A stretch of DNA of 64,000 nucleotides from Prochlorococcus sp. MIT 0603 (GCF_000760215.1 NZ_JNAW01000001.1:124001-188000), one strand, 5' to 3'; shown: positions 1-10,171, counted from the first letter of the stretch. Translations and numbers: made by a program. Notes: a model not told the origin generated them from the letters alone.

Positions 1-42
1 GTGGAAGTAGACGCCCTGGATTTACTTTTGATTAATAAGTGA
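1..42 (+). CDS. 3' end of an unidentified gene (partial)
   Basis: An open frame enters from the left window edge and reads 13 codons (VEVDALDLLLINK) to a TGA stop at 40-42. The next gene starts one base later at 44, which suggests a transcription unit shared with the ABC ATPase. Too little is visible to name a family, and it could be a chance open frame. Confidence 0.4.
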   Translation: MEVDALDLLLINK

Positions 43-43
43 A

Positions 44-742
44 ATGGTAGAACCATTAAAGCAATTTTCTAACAGGCAGAATCCTTCCAAAGAGATGATT
101 TTGAAGGATGTTTCTTATTCTTGGAAACCTGGAACGAATGCTTTAAGAAATTGCACTTTGTCTATTCCATTCCCTGGTTTGTGGATGCTTGTTGGAGGGA
201 ATGGTAGTGGGAAAAGTACTTTATTTCGCTTAATAAGTGGTTTGATTACTCCACAGCAGGGCCAATTTTTTTGTTCATTTAAACCTTCATTGCTTTTGCA
301 AAACCCAGATCACCAGTTGCTTTTACCGACTTGTGCTAGTGATTTGTTGTTAAGTCTTCCTTCTAACTTGAATGCTAAAGAAAGAAATGAACGTATTCAA
401 CATGTTTTAAATCAAGTTGGATTAGAGGAGATGACCGACAGACCTATTCATACACTTAGTGGAGGTCAGAAGCAGCGATTAGCTCTTGCTGGGGCTTTAT
501 TAAGTCAAGCTGATTTGCTTTTGCTTGATGAACCAACTGCCTTGTTAGATCCTAAGAGTCAAAAATCTATCTTGGAAATAGTCAGAAACATTGCAAGTAA
601 TACTAATAAACATCCAATAACAGCCCTTTGGATTACGCATCGTCTTGAAGAGCTCACATATTGTGATGGTGCTGCAATTATGGAACAAGGGAGTTTAGGA
701 CAATGGTTTCCTGGTTCTGAAGTAATTACCAAATTAACTTGA
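44..742 (+). CDS. ABC transporter ATP-binding protein, ECF/CbiO-like
   Basis: This is a single ABC ATPase domain of 232 residues that would energise a membrane transporter from the cytoplasmic face. Visible motifs in order are Walker A GGNGSGKST (51-59), a Q-loop in LLQNPDHQ (Q86), signature LSGGQ (138-142), Walker B ending LLLDEP (E163) and the switch histidine in WITHR (H199). The QNPDHQ form of the Q-loop is typical of energy-coupling-factor (vitamin or metal uptake) ATPases, so that subtype is inferred. No permease or substrate-binding gene lies next to it, so the substrate is unknown. It starts one base after the stop of the preceding frame and is followed by tRNA-Asn. Confidence 0.85.
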   Translation: MVEPLKQFSNRQNPSKEMILKDVSYSWKPGTNALRNCTLSIPFPGLWMLVGGNGSGKSTLFRLISGLITPQQGQFFCSFKPSLLLQNPDHQLLLPTCASDLLLSLPSNLNAKERNERIQHVLNQVGLEEMTDRPIHTLSGGQKQRLALAGALLSQADLLLLDEPTALLDPKSQKSILEIVRNIASNTNKHPITALWITHRLEELTYCDGAAIMEQGSLGQWFPGSEVITKLT

Positions 743-785
743 CTTGCGATACGAGGGGTATCAAGGCTAGGTTCTGTTTGTTTAA

Positions 786-857
786 TCCTCGGTAGCTCAG
801 CGGTAGAGCGATCGGCTGTTAACCGATTGGTCGCAGGTTCGAATCCCGCCCGGGGAG
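786..857 (+). tRNA. tRNA-Asn (anticodon GUU)
   Basis: A 72-nt cloverleaf can be drawn by eye. The acceptor stem pairs 786-792 with 850-856, with G857 as discriminator. The anticodon stem is ATCGG/CCGAT around loop CTGTTAA (816-822) with anticodon GTT. The D-arm has TAGCTCAGCGGTAGAGC and the T-loop has GGTTCGAATCC. CCA is not encoded. It follows the ABC ATPase by about 40 bases and is followed by a strong terminator. Confidence 0.97.
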
Positions 858-874
858 TTTGATTTACCTCTACT

Positions 875-909
875 AAGACCCCTTGATGATTTAGGGGTCT
901 TATTTTTTG
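875..909 (+). terminator. intrinsic terminator after tRNA-Asn
   Basis: An 8-bp perfect stem AAGACCCC (875-882) / GGGGTCTT (894-901) encloses an 11-nt loop and is followed by ATTTTTT (902-908). This is a textbook intrinsic terminator and likely ends the ABC ATPase / tRNA-Asn transcript. Confidence 0.85.
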
Positions 910-1143
910 TAATTATTTGGTGATTTTTGATGCATATTCATTGAATTTAGAAAAATCCTATAGGTTAAATTACTGAGTTGGACCTTTGAAAGGTTACAAT
1001 TCCTTTTAACAAACTTTTCCAAACAATTTTTGTAGGTTTTATTTGAGCTCTTGATTCTTAATTAAATAAGACATCTTGACAGAATCGTACAAATCTTGAT
1101 CAAGTAGTAATTTCTACTTGTTTTTATAACTCACCAGGATCTA
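910..1143. other. intergenic leader upstream of rpaA, no gene seen
   Basis: These 234 AT-rich bases lie between the terminator and rpaA. I find no convincing open frame, tRNA or strong hairpin. The length compared with other gaps here suggests it holds the rpaA promoter and a long leader. I could not assign a motif with confidence. Confidence 0.5.
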
Positions 1144-1941
1144 ATGAAACCTTGCGTTTTACTTATAGAAGATGATAAGGATATGCGCGAATTAGTTGCA
1201 GGTCATTTAACACATACAGGTTTCGATGTTCAGCTTGCGGAAGATGGGATCAAAGGCCAAGCTTTAGCGCTGCAATATACCCCTGATTTAGTCCTTCTAG
1301 ATTTAATGCTGCCTAATGTTGATGGACTTACTCTTTGCCAGCGTTTGAGAAGAGACGAGCGGACTGCTTCCATTCCTATTCTTATGATTACAGCTTTGGG
1401 TGCAACAAAAGATAAAGTGACAGGTTTCAATTCTGGTGCTGATGATTACTTAACAAAGCCATTCGATCTTGAAGAATTACATGTTCGTATTAAAGCTCTT
1501 CTAAGGAGAACAAATCGTGCTCCCTTGGGGAGCACTGGGCAACCGGAAATTCTTAATTATGGACCTTTAACTTTAGTTCCCGAAAGATTTGAAGCCATTT
1601 GGTTTGAGAGTCCTGTTCGCTTAACTCATCTAGAGTTTGAATTGTTACATTGCTTGCTTCAAAGGCATGGTCAAACCGTTGCTCCATCATTAATTTTGAA
1701 AGAAGTTTGGGGTTATGAACCTGATGATGATATTGAAACAATTCGAGTACATGTTCGTCATTTGAGAACAAAGCTAGAACCGGAGCCTAGAAAACCTAGA
1801 TTTATTAAAACAGTCTATGGTGCTGGTTATTGTTTGGAATTGCCTAAAGGTAATCAGATTGAGGAAGTTAAAGAACTTATATTTAATAAAATGACTAAAG
1901 GACAATCGTCTAATCAAGAAAATGATACTAGTAATCAGTAA
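1144..1941 (+). CDS. rpaA: OmpR-type response regulator RpaA
   Basis: RpaA is the output regulator of the cyanobacterial clock kinase SasA and also affects phycobilisome/photosystem coupling; this role is known from the family. The 265-residue protein has a receiver domain (about 4-120) with the phospho-acceptor D53 in LLDLMLP and the KPF lysine in [13 protein letters not shown], then a winged-helix DNA-binding domain (about 135-235). Stretches such as [21 protein letters not shown] and [19 protein letters not shown] are characteristic of RpaA orthologues. A hydrophilic tail of about 25 residues follows the winged helix. It faces holB tail to tail with only 4 bases between stops, a neighbourhood also known in other cyanobacteria. 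Confidence 0.93.
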   Translation: MKPCVLLIEDDKDMRELVAGHLTHTGFDVQLAEDGIKGQALALQYTPDLVLLDLMLPNVDGLTLCQRLRRDERTASIPILMITALGATKDKVTGFNSGADDYLTKPFDLEELHVRIKALLRRTNRAPLGSTGQPEILNYGPLTLVPERFEAIWFESPVRLTHLEFELLHCLLQRHGQTVAPSLILKEVWGYEPDDDIETIRVHVRHLRTKLEPEPRKPRFIKTVYGAGYCLELPKGNQIEEVKELIFNKMTKGQSSNQENDTSNQ

Positions 1942-1945
1942 TTAT

Positions 1946-2905
1946 TTATTTTACATAGGATAGTTCTATTAAAGTAACTTCCCATGCTATTCGAGAATTA
2001 ACATATGATTTTAGTTGTATTTTGAGTTTTTCTAATCTTTTTACTTTTAATATATTTTTTTCCCTTAACCAATAAAATTGTTGCATCCAATTGATCATAC
2101 AGATTTGCTCTTCTGAATTTATAGTCTCAGTAATTTCTTTCGCTAAAAATAACGCATCCAATGCTTCTGTGGGAAGATTTGTAATTTTATACCAAATACT
2201 TTCTGGTATTTCCTCTAAAAATTCAAGATTGTTTTGTAATAACTCAGGCGATCCATTTGAAATAGATATTAGCTCTGTTTGATTGGTTGCAAATCTTTCC
2301 GAAGACTTGTAGTTCATTATCTTTTCTTTTAGAAGTAAATTATTGAAACCCTTAAAATTGATAATTTGACAACGCGATTTAATTGTTTTCAGTAACCTAT
2401 CAGGTCTAGAGGATGTTAATACTAATACACCATTAATAGGCTCTTCCATTGTTTTAAGAAGGGCATTAGCGGCTGATTCATTAAGTAATTCTGCATCTTC
2501 TAAGAAAATCATACTTAAGTTTGATTCAATAGGCTTTTTATTTAAAAACATCTTTAATTCAATGATTTGATCTATTCTGATTTGTGGCTTTATATGATTT
2601 TTCAATTCCTTATCCTTTGCAATTGATTGATTAATTAACTTGCCTTGATACAAGTACGTAGGTTCTACATAGTGCAAATCTGGATAGTTTCTGTTTTGTA
2701 TTCGCTTACGAATATTATTTATTTCTGAACCTTGTTTTGCTATTCCCTCTAGAAATCTTAGCGCAACTTCTTTTTGGCCTACTCCTTTCGGACCTACAAA
2801 TAGGTATGATGGAGCTATACGGTTTTTTGCAATCGAAGAAGATAAGATTTCAACTGCTGATGTTTGATAATCAAACTCTTCAAAAAGCTCTTTATATAAC
2901 TTCAT
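1946..2905 (-). CDS. holB: DNA polymerase III delta-prime subunit
   Basis: This 319-residue clamp-loader subunit opens and loads the beta sliding clamp. It has the AAA+ fold with a P-loop-like GPKGVGQKE (38-46) that lacks the canonical GKT/S, as expected for the non-hydrolysing delta-prime subunit. ANALLKTMEEP, the sensor region TSSRPDRLLKTIKSRC and the SRC motif are present. The zinc-binding cysteines found in many DnaX/HolB proteins are not seen. It follows tmk on the same strand after 3 bases, the usual tmk-holB pairing, and converges on rpaA. Confidence 0.88.
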   Translation of the reverse strand: MKLYKELFEEFDYQTSAVEILSSSIAKNRIAPSYLFVGPKGVGQKEVALRFLEGIAKQGSEINNIRKRIQNRNYPDLHYVEPTYLYQGKLINQSIAKDKELKNHIKPQIRIDQIIELKMFLNKKPIESNLSMIFLEDAELLNESAANALLKTMEEPINGVLVLTSSRPDRLLKTIKSRCQIINFKGFNNLLLKEKIMNYKSSERFATNQTELISISNGSPELLQNNLEFLEEIPESIWYKITNLPTEALDALFLAKEITETINSEEQICMINWMQQFYWLREKNILKVKRLEKLKIQLKSYVNSRIAWEVTLIELSYVK

Positions 2906-2908
2906 TAA

Positions 2909-3556
2909 TTAATTTTTAAATGACAGTTTTTGTAATGAATTAATTAGTTTCTTTTGAATTTCCTCGCCAACTAATTTCTGATCTTGATTACCAGAGATTG
3001 TAATCCAATCCTCTTTCTTTGCTATTGATGCAAACCCAGAACAAACACGCTCTAAAAATAAATTACCTTCAGCTTCAATTCTATCTTTCAAAAGATCCTT
3101 CCTTCTTTTGATGCTTTCAGTAACTGAAATATCAAGTAATAGTGTTAAATCTGCTTTGATTCCTTGTGTTGCAATTTCTTCTAACTTATAAATCAAATCT
3201 CTATTTAAATTTCTACCAAATCCTTGGTATGCCAATGTTGAACTGCTAAACCTATCACTGATAACCCAATCCCCATTATTTATAGCAGGCATTATGACTT
3301 CGCTTATATGTTGAGCTCTGTCTGCTGCATACAATAAAAGTTCTGTTGTTGGTTCTGGTGCAATATTTTGCGAATTATCTAGAAGCAATTCTCTAATGGA
3401 ACTTCCTAATATTGTTCCCCCAGGTTCTCTTGTTGTAATAAGTTTAGATCCTGAAGGCATTAGACCACTATTAGGTAGCCATTTTGATAAATGCTTGATT
3501 TGTGTGCTTTTACCGCATCCATCTATACCTTCTAGAACAATAAATATTCCTTTCAT
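2909..3556 (-). CDS. tmk: thymidylate kinase
   Basis: This enzyme phosphorylates dTMP to dTDP in DNA precursor synthesis. The 215-residue protein has the P-loop [11 protein letters not shown] (8-18), the TTREPGGT substrate loop, the [12 protein letters not shown] dTMP-binding segment and an arginine-rich lid around [10 protein letters not shown]. The length is normal for the family. Its start overlaps the end of the upstream P-type ATPase by 4 bases (ATGA), indicating translational coupling, and holB follows 3 bases after its stop. Confidence 0.95.
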   Translation of the reverse strand: MKGIFIVLEGIDGCGKSTQIKHLSKWLPNSGLMPSGSKLITTREPGGTILGSSIRELLLDNSQNIAPEPTTELLLYAADRAQHISEVIMPAINNGDWVISDRFSSSTLAYQGFGRNLNRDLIYKLEEIATQGIKADLTLLLDISVTESIKRRKDLLKDRIEAEGNLFLERVCSGFASIAKKEDWITISGNQDQKLVGEEIQKKLINSLQKLSFKN

Positions 3557-5883
3557 GAGACTTTTAGAGATAATGCATTTATAACTACAGTTATTGAACT
3601 TATTGCCATTAATAAAGCTGCAATAGGAGGTGATAAAAGTATTCCAAATTTTGGCAATAAAATACCAGCAGCAATTGGAAGAGCAATTATGTTATAACCA
3701 AATGCCCAAAACAGGTTTTGCTTAACTTTATTCATGGTTTTTTTAGCTAGGAGAAATGCTTCTGGTAAACTTCCTAGTCGATCTCCAAGTAATACTAAAT
3801 CCGCAGAATCTTGTGCGATTTGAGTACCTGTACCAATTGCAATACCAATATCTGCACTTGCTAAGGCTGGTGCATCATTAATTCCATCGCCAACCATTGC
3901 TATTTTACTTTTTATTTTGATATCTTCTAGATTCTTGAGTTTTTCTTCAGGTAACAATTGCCAATTTAAATTATTAGGCTGAAAATCTAATTGCTTACCT
4001 ATTTTTAATACTGATTCACGCCTATCTCCACTCATTATTGATAACTTGTGACCTTGCTTTCTTAGTTCTATAAGAGCAATTTTAGCATCCTTTCGAACTT
4101 GATCATCTATTAATATTAAGCCAAGTAGCTCTTTTTCAATTGACACTGCAACAATTGATTGATTGTAGAGCTCTGAATTTTTTAATTGATTATCTATTTC
4201 TTCAGACCATTCGACAAATTCGCTTTTAGACCATTCAATAGTACCTACTTTAACAATTCCATTAATGTTTTCAATTTCTCCATAAATTCCTTTACCAGGA
4301 ATACTTTTTACATTGGAAGTTTTAATTAAGGGTAAATTCAAAATTTGTGCTTCTTGTAAAATTGCATAAGCAATTGGATGGCGACTATTATTTTCAATAC
4401 TTGCTGCTAATTGAATAAGCTTAGCTTTATTTTCTGTCCCTAAATAACCAGTTACGACCGGTCTCCCAACAGTTAATGTGCCAGTTTTGTCGAATATAAT
4501 TTGATCAATAGAGGCGGCCTTTTCAATTATGTCACCTCCCTTGAACAGCCATCCTTTTTGGGCTGCTTTCCCTGATGCGACGCTAATTACTGTGGGTGTT
4601 GCAAGTCCTAGGGCACAAGGGCATGCAACCACTAATACTGCTATGGATAATTGAATTGCCAGTCCTAAAGGTGTTTGAGCATTGGCCCCGAGTGACGAAT
4701 GCAATATATGTTCATGACTATGCGCTAGGAGAGCCTGATCTGAATATTGAAGTACCTCTGGCCAGAAATTTGTTCCTGCTTTCCACCAAAAAATAAATGT
4801 AGCGAATGAGAGAGCAACCACTCCATAGCAAAAATTTCCTGCAACTTGATCAGCAAGACTTTGAATAGGTGCTTTTCTAGCTTGAGCTTGCTCAACTAAT
4901 CCAATGATTCTAGCTAATGCTGTTTCAGCACCTATTCGATTTACTTGAACAATTATTGTCCCATCAAGATTTAACGTCCCTGCAGAGATTTCACTGCCTG
5001 CAGAGGCTGTAAGTGGCAATGGCTCGCCTGTGAGACTTGATATATCTATTGTTGAGCTTCCTTTAACGACTATTCCATCAATGGGGATTCGGTCCCCTGC
5101 CAACACTTCAATTTTCTCGCCTACCTTAAGAGCCCCTACTCTGATTTCCTTGGTTTGATTGTTGTTAATAAGCAGTCTGGCTTTATTAGGTTGTAATTGA
5201 GCTAATTCTTTGAGGGCTTTTCCAGTTCGAAATCTTGCACGTTCTTCTAAGAACCTTCCTAACAGAACAAACCCAAGAAGCATAACTGGCTCATTAAAAA
5301 AGCAGGGCCAGCCAACATCAGGCCATAGTAATGAACTTAAACTAGTGAAGTAAGCACTAAGCACTCCTATTCCAACAAGGGTATCCATTGTGGGAGTGAA
5401 GTAAAAAGCAGATTTGATTCCGCTCTTAAGAATCGATAACCCTGGACCAAAAATTGCAAAAGTTGCCAGCCAGGCGTGGAATGAGAGTTTCCCTAAAATC
5501 GGGACTTGTATTATGTTTCTCTCAGCTAGGTGACCAATGACTGATAGAAGAAGTAAAACTAGCGAAATCATTAATTGATTCCATTGTTCCCACCATTCTT
5601 TTTTTGTATTTAACTCGTCCAGGTGATTAATTGATTGATCCTTTACTCTTTGCTTTGCAGGAAAACCCCGATTAGTTAGTGCGGTAAGTATTCCTTCAAT
5701 ACTCTCATCTCCATTCTCTAGTTCTATTAAGGCAGTTCGCTCAATTAGATTGACACTTGCTTCTTTGATATTCGGTTGATCGATTAGGGTTTTTTCTACT
5801 GTGCTTACGCAACCTCCGCACTTCATCCCTTGAACATCAATCAAAATGGACTTGTACTTTGGTCTAATGTTTTGAATACTCAA
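3553..5883 (-). CDS. copper-type P1B ATPase
   Basis: A 776-residue heavy-metal transporting P-type ATPase. It has one N-terminal heavy-metal-associated domain with GMKCGGC (C22, C25), eight predicted membrane spans, the actuator TGEP motif (SLTGEPLP), the transmembrane metal site CPC in VVACPCALG, the phosphorylation site DKTGT, the HP motif in SRHPIA and the hinge [11 protein letters not shown] plus GMxCxxC points to Cu(I), so it is a CtaA/PacS-like pump that could feed plastocyanin and cytochrome oxidase. I cannot tell which paralogue it is. The extracytoplasmic loop before the CPC helix carries a histidine cluster (HSHEH). It is translationally coupled to tmk. Confidence 0.92.
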   Translation of the reverse strand: MSIQNIRPKYKSILIDVQGMKCGGCVSTVEKTLIDQPNIKEASVNLIERTALIELENGDESIEGILTALTNRGFPAKQRVKDQSINHLDELNTKKEWWEQWNQLMISLVLLLLSVIGHLAERNIIQVPILGKLSFHAWLATFAIFGPGLSILKSGIKSAFYFTPTMDTLVGIGVLSAYFTSLSSLLWPDVGWPCFFNEPVMLLGFVLLGRFLEERARFRTGKALKELAQLQPNKARLLINNNQTKEIRVGALKVGEKIEVLAGDRIPIDGIVVKGSSTIDISSLTGEPLPLTASAGSEISAGTLNLDGTIIVQVNRIGAETALARIIGLVEQAQARKAPIQSLADQVAGNFCYGVVALSFATFIFWWKAGTNFWPEVLQYSDQALLAHSHEHILHSSLGANAQTPLGLAIQLSIAVLVVACPCALGLATPTVISVASGKAAQKGWLFKGGDIIEKAASIDQIIFDKTGTLTVGRPVVTGYLGTENKAKLIQLAASIENNSRHPIAYAILQEAQILNLPLIKTSNVKSIPGKGIYGEIENINGIVKVGTIEWSKSEFVEWSEEIDNQLKNSELYNQSIVAVSIEKELLGLILIDDQVRKDAKIALIELRKQGHKLSIMSGDRRESVLKIGKQLDFQPNNLNWQLLPEEKLKNLEDIKIKSKIAMVGDGINDAPALASADIGIAIGTGTQIAQDSADLVLLGDRLGSLPEAFLLAKKTMNKVKQNLFWAFGYNIIALPIAAGILLPKFGILLSPPIAALLMAISSITVVINALSLKVS

Positions 5884-6029
5884 GGATCAATCTCAACTGT
5901 TTTCATACCATAAATCTAATAAGTATTTGTAAAGAAGTATTTTTGCTTTTAAAAAAAATTAAGTCCTACGAGCAAGAAATGAATAATAGAGGCAGGATGG
6001 GAAGGTTAAGTTTTTTTATTTAATTCATC

Positions 6030-6551
6030 GTGCCTAGTAGTAATAACAAAGACAATTTTCTTGATAAGGCATTCACTGTAATTGCTGAAGGCATCGTGAA
6101 GTTTATGCCTATTGCCGCAAAGGAAAAGCAAGCCTACATATATTACAGAGAAGGTTTTGCAGCTCAAAATAATGGTGACTATTCAGAGGCACTTGAAAAT
6201 TATGAAGAGAGTCTCAAGCTCGAGGAAAATTCAATTGATAGAGGTGAAACATTGAAAAATATGGCAATTATCTATATGAGCAATGGGGATGAAGAAAAAG
6301 CACTGAGTACTTATATTAAGGCATTAGATGAAAATCCTAAGCAACCTTCATGTCTTAAAAATATGGGATTAATATATGAAAAACGCGGTAGGTCTTTGCA
6401 GCAGGAAGGAAAGCAAGATGAGAGTGATATTTGGTTTGATAAAGCAGCTGAGGTTTGGTCTAAGGCTGTAAGGCTCTATCCAGGTGGGTATTTAGATATT
6501 GAAAATTGGTTAAAGACAACTGGCAGAAGTAAAATAGATGTTTATTTGTAA
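6030..6551 (+). CDS. ycf3: photosystem I assembly protein Ycf3
   Basis: Ycf3 is a thylakoid-associated TPR protein needed to assemble photosystem I (family knowledge). The 173-residue protein matches the family length and shows three TPR units, roughly residues 35-68, 72-105 and 110-150, with typical lines such as [21 protein letters not shown]. The start is a GTG at 6030 (translated as Met); the sequence from [20 protein letters not shown] on matches Ycf3. The divergent gap to the copper ATPase (5884-6029) should contain both promoters. Confidence 0.95.
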   Translation: MPSSNNKDNFLDKAFTVIAEGIVKFMPIAAKEKQAYIYYREGFAAQNNGDYSEALENYEESLKLEENSIDRGETLKNMAIIYMSNGDEEKALSTYIKALDENPKQPSCLKNMGLIYEKRGRSLQQEGKQDESDIWFDKAAEVWSKAVRLYPGGYLDIENWLKTTGRSKIDVYL

Positions 6552-6570
6552 TCAGAGGACAAATGATATT

Positions 6571-7956
6571 TTAGATTTTAATTTTTAACGTATTTTCTAG
6601 TGCCTCATTGATATTAGATGCTTGTATCACTTCGATTTTAGAGTCCTTTTCTCTTTTTAAATCCATGCTTTTGGCTCTTGGTATAATTGCCTGTTTGAAC
6701 CCAAGGCGACCTGCTTCTCGAAGTCGTAATTGCATTTGACTAACTGAACGCAATTGTCCTCCAAGCCCAACTTCACCAATAAGCACTATGCCTTTTGGGA
6801 GTTCCATCTGTTTGTAACTTGAAATAACTGCTGCGGCAATTCCAAGATCAGCAGCTGGTTCTTCAACATCTAAACCTCCTGCCACAGCTAAATAGCAATC
6901 AAAACGAGATAGGGGGATATTCATATGCTTTTCTATGACTGCAAGTATTTGGTGCAGTCTGTTGCTTTCGATTCCTGTAGTTGTTCTTCGAGGTGATGGA
7001 TAACTTGTTTGATTGATTAATGCTTGAAGATCTATAGCAATAGGTCGTGTGCCTTCACAAGCGACTATGGTTGCCACACCAGGTGCGTTCTCTGAGCTTA
7101 AAAATAGTTCGCTGGGGTTTTGAACTTCAATTAAACCTTGACCTTGCATTTCAAATACACCTAACTCATTGGTGGCTCCATATCTATTTTTGATTGTTCG
7201 AAGAATTCGATGACTAGCAAATCGGTCTCCTTCAAATGTGAGAACAACGTCCACAAGATGCTCCAGAACTTTCGGACCAGCTAACATTCCTTCTTTCGTG
7301 ACATGGCCAACCAGAATTAATGCAATATTTTTACTCTTGGCTAATCGCTGCAGAGCTGCTGCACATTCTCTTACTTGAGTTACTGAGCCTGGAGTACCAC
7401 CTAAGGAATCGTCTTGCAATGCTTGGATGCTGTCAATTATTGCAATATCTGGATTAAAGATTTCTATTTCATCAAGGATTAAATCAATATTTGTTTCTGC
7501 ATACAGATGAAGATTAGATTTTTCTTTTTCTAGACGTTTCCAGCGAAGTTGTACCTGATGGCTTGATTCTTCGGCTGTTATATAAAGAACTGATTTGTAA
7601 AGAGCCATTTCAGTTGCACTTTGCAATAGCAGGGTACTTTTACCAATTCCTGGATCTCCACCAATCAAGATTAGAGAGCCTGGAACCAGGCCTCCACCAA
7701 GAACACGATCGAATTCTTGGTATCCACTAGTCATACGTTCAGTAGCGTGATTTTCTATGGATGATATAAGTTGAGAATGATTCTGGCTCAAGCCCTTTGA
7801 CGCTAAATCTTTTTTGTTTTTGGACTTTATATTTGATGATTTTATGACTTCTTCAATGATTGAGTTCCAGTCCCCACAACTTGTGCATCTACCAAAATAC
7901 TGGCGTGTTTCTGCTCCACAGGTTTGGCAGGTATAAATAGTGCTAGTTCGTGTCAC
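6571..7956 (-). CDS. radA: DNA repair protein RadA (Sms)
   Basis: RadA is a RecA-like ATPase that promotes branch migration during recombination. The 461-residue protein begins with a C4 zinc finger (C10, C13, C24, C27), then Walker A GGDPGIGKST, the RadA-specific KNRYG motif in TIKNRYGATNELG, and a C-terminal Lon-protease-like domain (about 320-455). The start codon is GTG at 7956, chosen because it precedes the zinc finger by nine codons. It converges on ycf3 with a 19-base gap and is divergent from rpaB. Confidence 0.95.
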   Translation of the reverse strand: MTRTSTIYTCQTCGAETRQYFGRCTSCGDWNSIIEEVIKSSNIKSKNKKDLASKGLSQNHSQLISSIENHATERMTSGYQEFDRVLGGGLVPGSLILIGGDPGIGKSTLLLQSATEMALYKSVLYITAEESSHQVQLRWKRLEKEKSNLHLYAETNIDLILDEIEIFNPDIAIIDSIQALQDDSLGGTPGSVTQVRECAAALQRLAKSKNIALILVGHVTKEGMLAGPKVLEHLVDVVLTFEGDRFASHRILRTIKNRYGATNELGVFEMQGQGLIEVQNPSELFLSSENAPGVATIVACEGTRPIAIDLQALINQTSYPSPRRTTTGIESNRLHQILAVIEKHMNIPLSRFDCYLAVAGGLDVEEPAADLGIAAAVISSYKQMELPKGIVLIGEVGLGGQLRSVSQMQLRLREAGRLGFKQAIIPRAKSMDLKREKDSKIEVIQASNINEALENTLKIKI

Positions 7957-8066
7957 GAGGTTGTCTAAAGAAAGTTCGGTGTAGTTGAATGAAGTAGTTT
8001 TTAGATGATTTTAAGCTTTGTTTTGTCTAAAATCGACTTAGTTCAGCGGATTCAGCCACAGATACA

Positions 8067-8810
8067 ATGACTGCCGCTAGTCAATCTAAAGAAATTATCC
8101 TCGTAGCTGATGACGAGGCGAGTATCAGGAGAATCCTGGAAACGCGCTTGTCCATGATTGGCTATCAAGTTATAACGGCTTGCAATGGGAATGAGGCTTT
8201 ACAGCAGTTCCAAAATTGCGAGCCAGATTTGGTTGTGCTTGATGTAATGATGCCTAAATTAGATGGCTATGGCGTGATCCAGGAATTACGTAAGGAGTCT
8301 GATGTCCCGATAGTAATGCTTACTGCTTTAGGTGACGTTGCAGATAGAATTACTGGTCTTGAATTGGGTGCAGATGACTATGTTGTTAAACCTTTTAGTC
8401 CAAAGGAACTTGAGGCACGTATTCGCTGTGTTTTGAGACGAGTAGAAAAGGAGCAAATTGCAGGTTTACCTAATTCAGGAGTCATTCAAGTTGCTGCATT
8501 CCGTATAGATACAAATAGGCGCAAGGTTTATCGAGGTGATGAACGTATAAGACTTACCGGCATGGAGTTTAGTTTATTAGAGCTTCTTGTTAGTCGCTCT
8601 GGCGAACCTTTTAGTAGAGGGGAAATTCTTAAGGAAGTTTGGGGATATACTCCAGAAAGGCATGTTGATACAAGAGTTGTTGACGTTCATATTTCTCGGC
8701 TGCGTTCAAAATTAGAAGATGATCCAGCAAATCCTGAGTTAATTCTTACCGCTCGTGGCACAGGTTATTTGTTTCAACGTATCGTTGATCCTCTTACATC
8801 AGAGCATTAG
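8067..8810 (+). CDS. rpaB: OmpR-type response regulator RpaB (Ycf27)
   Basis: RpaB (Ycf27) is an essential high-light and redox stress regulator that binds HLR1 sites and is paired with the kinase NblS/Hik33 (family knowledge). The 247-residue protein has a receiver domain with acidic pocket ADDE (14-17), phospho-acceptor D59 in LDVMMPKLDGYG and the VKPF lysine, then a winged-helix domain (about 140-240) with LRSKLEDDP and RGTGYLF. The lines RITGLELGADDYVVKPFSPK and LEARIRCVLRR are characteristic. plsX starts only 11 bases downstream, so the regulator probably shares a transcript with the lipid genes. Confidence 0.95.
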   Translation: MTAASQSKEIILVADDEASIRRILETRLSMIGYQVITACNGNEALQQFQNCEPDLVVLDVMMPKLDGYGVIQELRKESDVPIVMLTALGDVADRITGLELGADDYVVKPFSPKELEARIRCVLRRVEKEQIAGLPNSGVIQVAAFRIDTNRRKVYRGDERIRLTGMEFSLLELLVSRSGEPFSRGEILKEVWGYTPERHVDTRVVDVHISRLRSKLEDDPANPELILTARGTGYLFQRIVDPLTSEH

Positions 8811-8821
8811 AAATAAATTCT

Positions 8822-10114
8822 GTGGAAAAGGATTCTCGCTCTAAAAGTAGTAGGTCTAAGGCTATTAGAAGATTAGTGATTTGGTATCGGCGAAATGCTG
8901 CTGTCACTTCTTTGGTTGATACAGCAGCTAGTTCTGCTTCTGCCGCAGGTAACGTAGCAGGTTCGGTTGTATCAGGCGCAGGCTCAATGGCGCGAAATAC
9001 TCTTGATCCACTTGTTTTTGACCCTTTAAGGAGGCTACAGGGCGCGCAAAATGATTTCGACAAGCCTTCCCCGCAGGAGGAAAGACTTTGGGTGGCAGTT
9101 GATGGGATGGGCGGAGATAATGCTCCAGGCCCTATTCTGGACGGTTGCCTCAAAGCGATAGAGCGTCTCCCACTTTGTATTAAGTTTGTTGGCGAATCTC
9201 ATAAAGTTCTTGAGTCTGCCGAACAAATGGGACTTACAGATCTTTTAAATCTTGCAATTAAAGAAGGTTATTTAGAACTTATTGCAAGTGGCCCATCCGT
9301 TGGGATGAATGAGGAGGCCACTGTGGTTAGAAAAAAACGAGATGCAAGCATTAATCTTGCAATGGACTTAGTCAAGAAAGGCGAAGCGTTGGCTGTTTAT
9401 TCCGCAGGTAATTCAGGTGCATTAATGGCAGCAGCAATCTTCCGTTTAGGCCGCCTATCAGGAATTGATAGGCCTGCAATAGGTGCTTTGTTTCCTACTA
9501 AGGATCCAGAACAACCAGTTATGGTTTTAGATGTTGGGGCAAATATGGATTGCAAGCCTGCTTATTTGCATCAATTTGCATTATTAGGGAACATATATTC
9601 TCGTGATGTATTGCAGGTTAAGCAACCAAGAATTGGTTTACTCAATATTGGAGAAGAAGAATGCAAAGGTAATGATCTTTCTCTTCGAGCCTATGAGTTA
9701 ATGAGTTCAGAAGAACGTTTTCACTTTGTTGGTAACTGTGAAGGTAGAGATGTTCTTTCTGGAGATTTTGATGTAGTTGTATGTGATGGATTTACAGGAA
9801 ATGTTTTGCTTAAATTTCTTGAGTCGGTTGGTGGTGTTTTATTAGATGTTTTGCGAGCAGAGTTACCAAGAGGGAGGCGCGGAAAAGTTGGTTCGGCTTT
9901 TCTGCGAAATAATCTTAAAAGAATTAAAAAACGTTTGGATCATGCTGAGCATGGGGGAGCACTCTTGCTAGGGGTCAATGGCATTTGTGTCATTGGGCAT
10001 GGGAGCAGCAAGGCTTTATCAGTTGTTAGTGCTCTCAGAATTGCACATTCCGCAGCTAACCATGGAGTTATGGACGATTTAGCTGAGCTTCAAAGTCCTA
10101 AATCAGTGACTTAG
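8822..10114 (+). CDS. plsX: phosphate acyltransferase PlsX with N-terminal extension
   Basis: PlsX converts acyl-ACP to acyl-phosphate at the start of phospholipid synthesis. The core begins near residue 90 with WVAVDGMGGDNAPG and continues with the GNSGALMA, LDVGANMDCKP and CDGFTGNVLLK motifs. At 430 residues it is about 85-90 longer than typical PlsX (about 340). The extra N-terminus is basic at first (KSSRSKAIRRLVIWYRR), then rich in Ala, Ser and Gly. The start is GTG at 8822; translation reads through in frame to the core without a break, and no clearly better start lies nearer the core. It sits between rpaB and fabH in an apparent lipid operon. Confidence 0.93.
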   Translation: MEKDSRSKSSRSKAIRRLVIWYRRNAAVTSLVDTAASSASAAGNVAGSVVSGAGSMARNTLDPLVFDPLRRLQGAQNDFDKPSPQEERLWVAVDGMGGDNAPGPILDGCLKAIERLPLCIKFVGESHKVLESAEQMGLTDLLNLAIKEGYLELIASGPSVGMNEEATVVRKKRDASINLAMDLVKKGEALAVYSAGNSGALMAAAIFRLGRLSGIDRPAIGALFPTKDPEQPVMVLDVGANMDCKPAYLHQFALLGNIYSRDVLQVKQPRIGLLNIGEEECKGNDLSLRAYELMSSEERFHFVGNCEGRDVLSGDFDVVVCDGFTGNVLLKFLESVGGVLLDVLRAELPRGRRGKVGSAFLRNNLKRIKKRLDHAEHGGALLLGVNGICVIGHGSSKALSVVSALRIAHSAANHGVMDDLAELQSPKSVT

Positions 10115-10171
10115 ATGAATAGAATTGTTTTAGTGTGGTTATTCACTGCTGATTTTTTGTAGATTTTTTCT

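Noticed and set aside
993-1014. Possible HLR1-like (RpaB-binding) direct repeat upstream of rpaA, GTTACAAT then a degenerate half
   Set aside because: Only the first half resembles the consensus; the second half has several mismatches at the required spacing.
8794-9226. Minus-strand open frames inside rpaB/plsX
   Set aside because: They are antisense to the conserved plsX and lack family signals; coding is explained by the plus strand.
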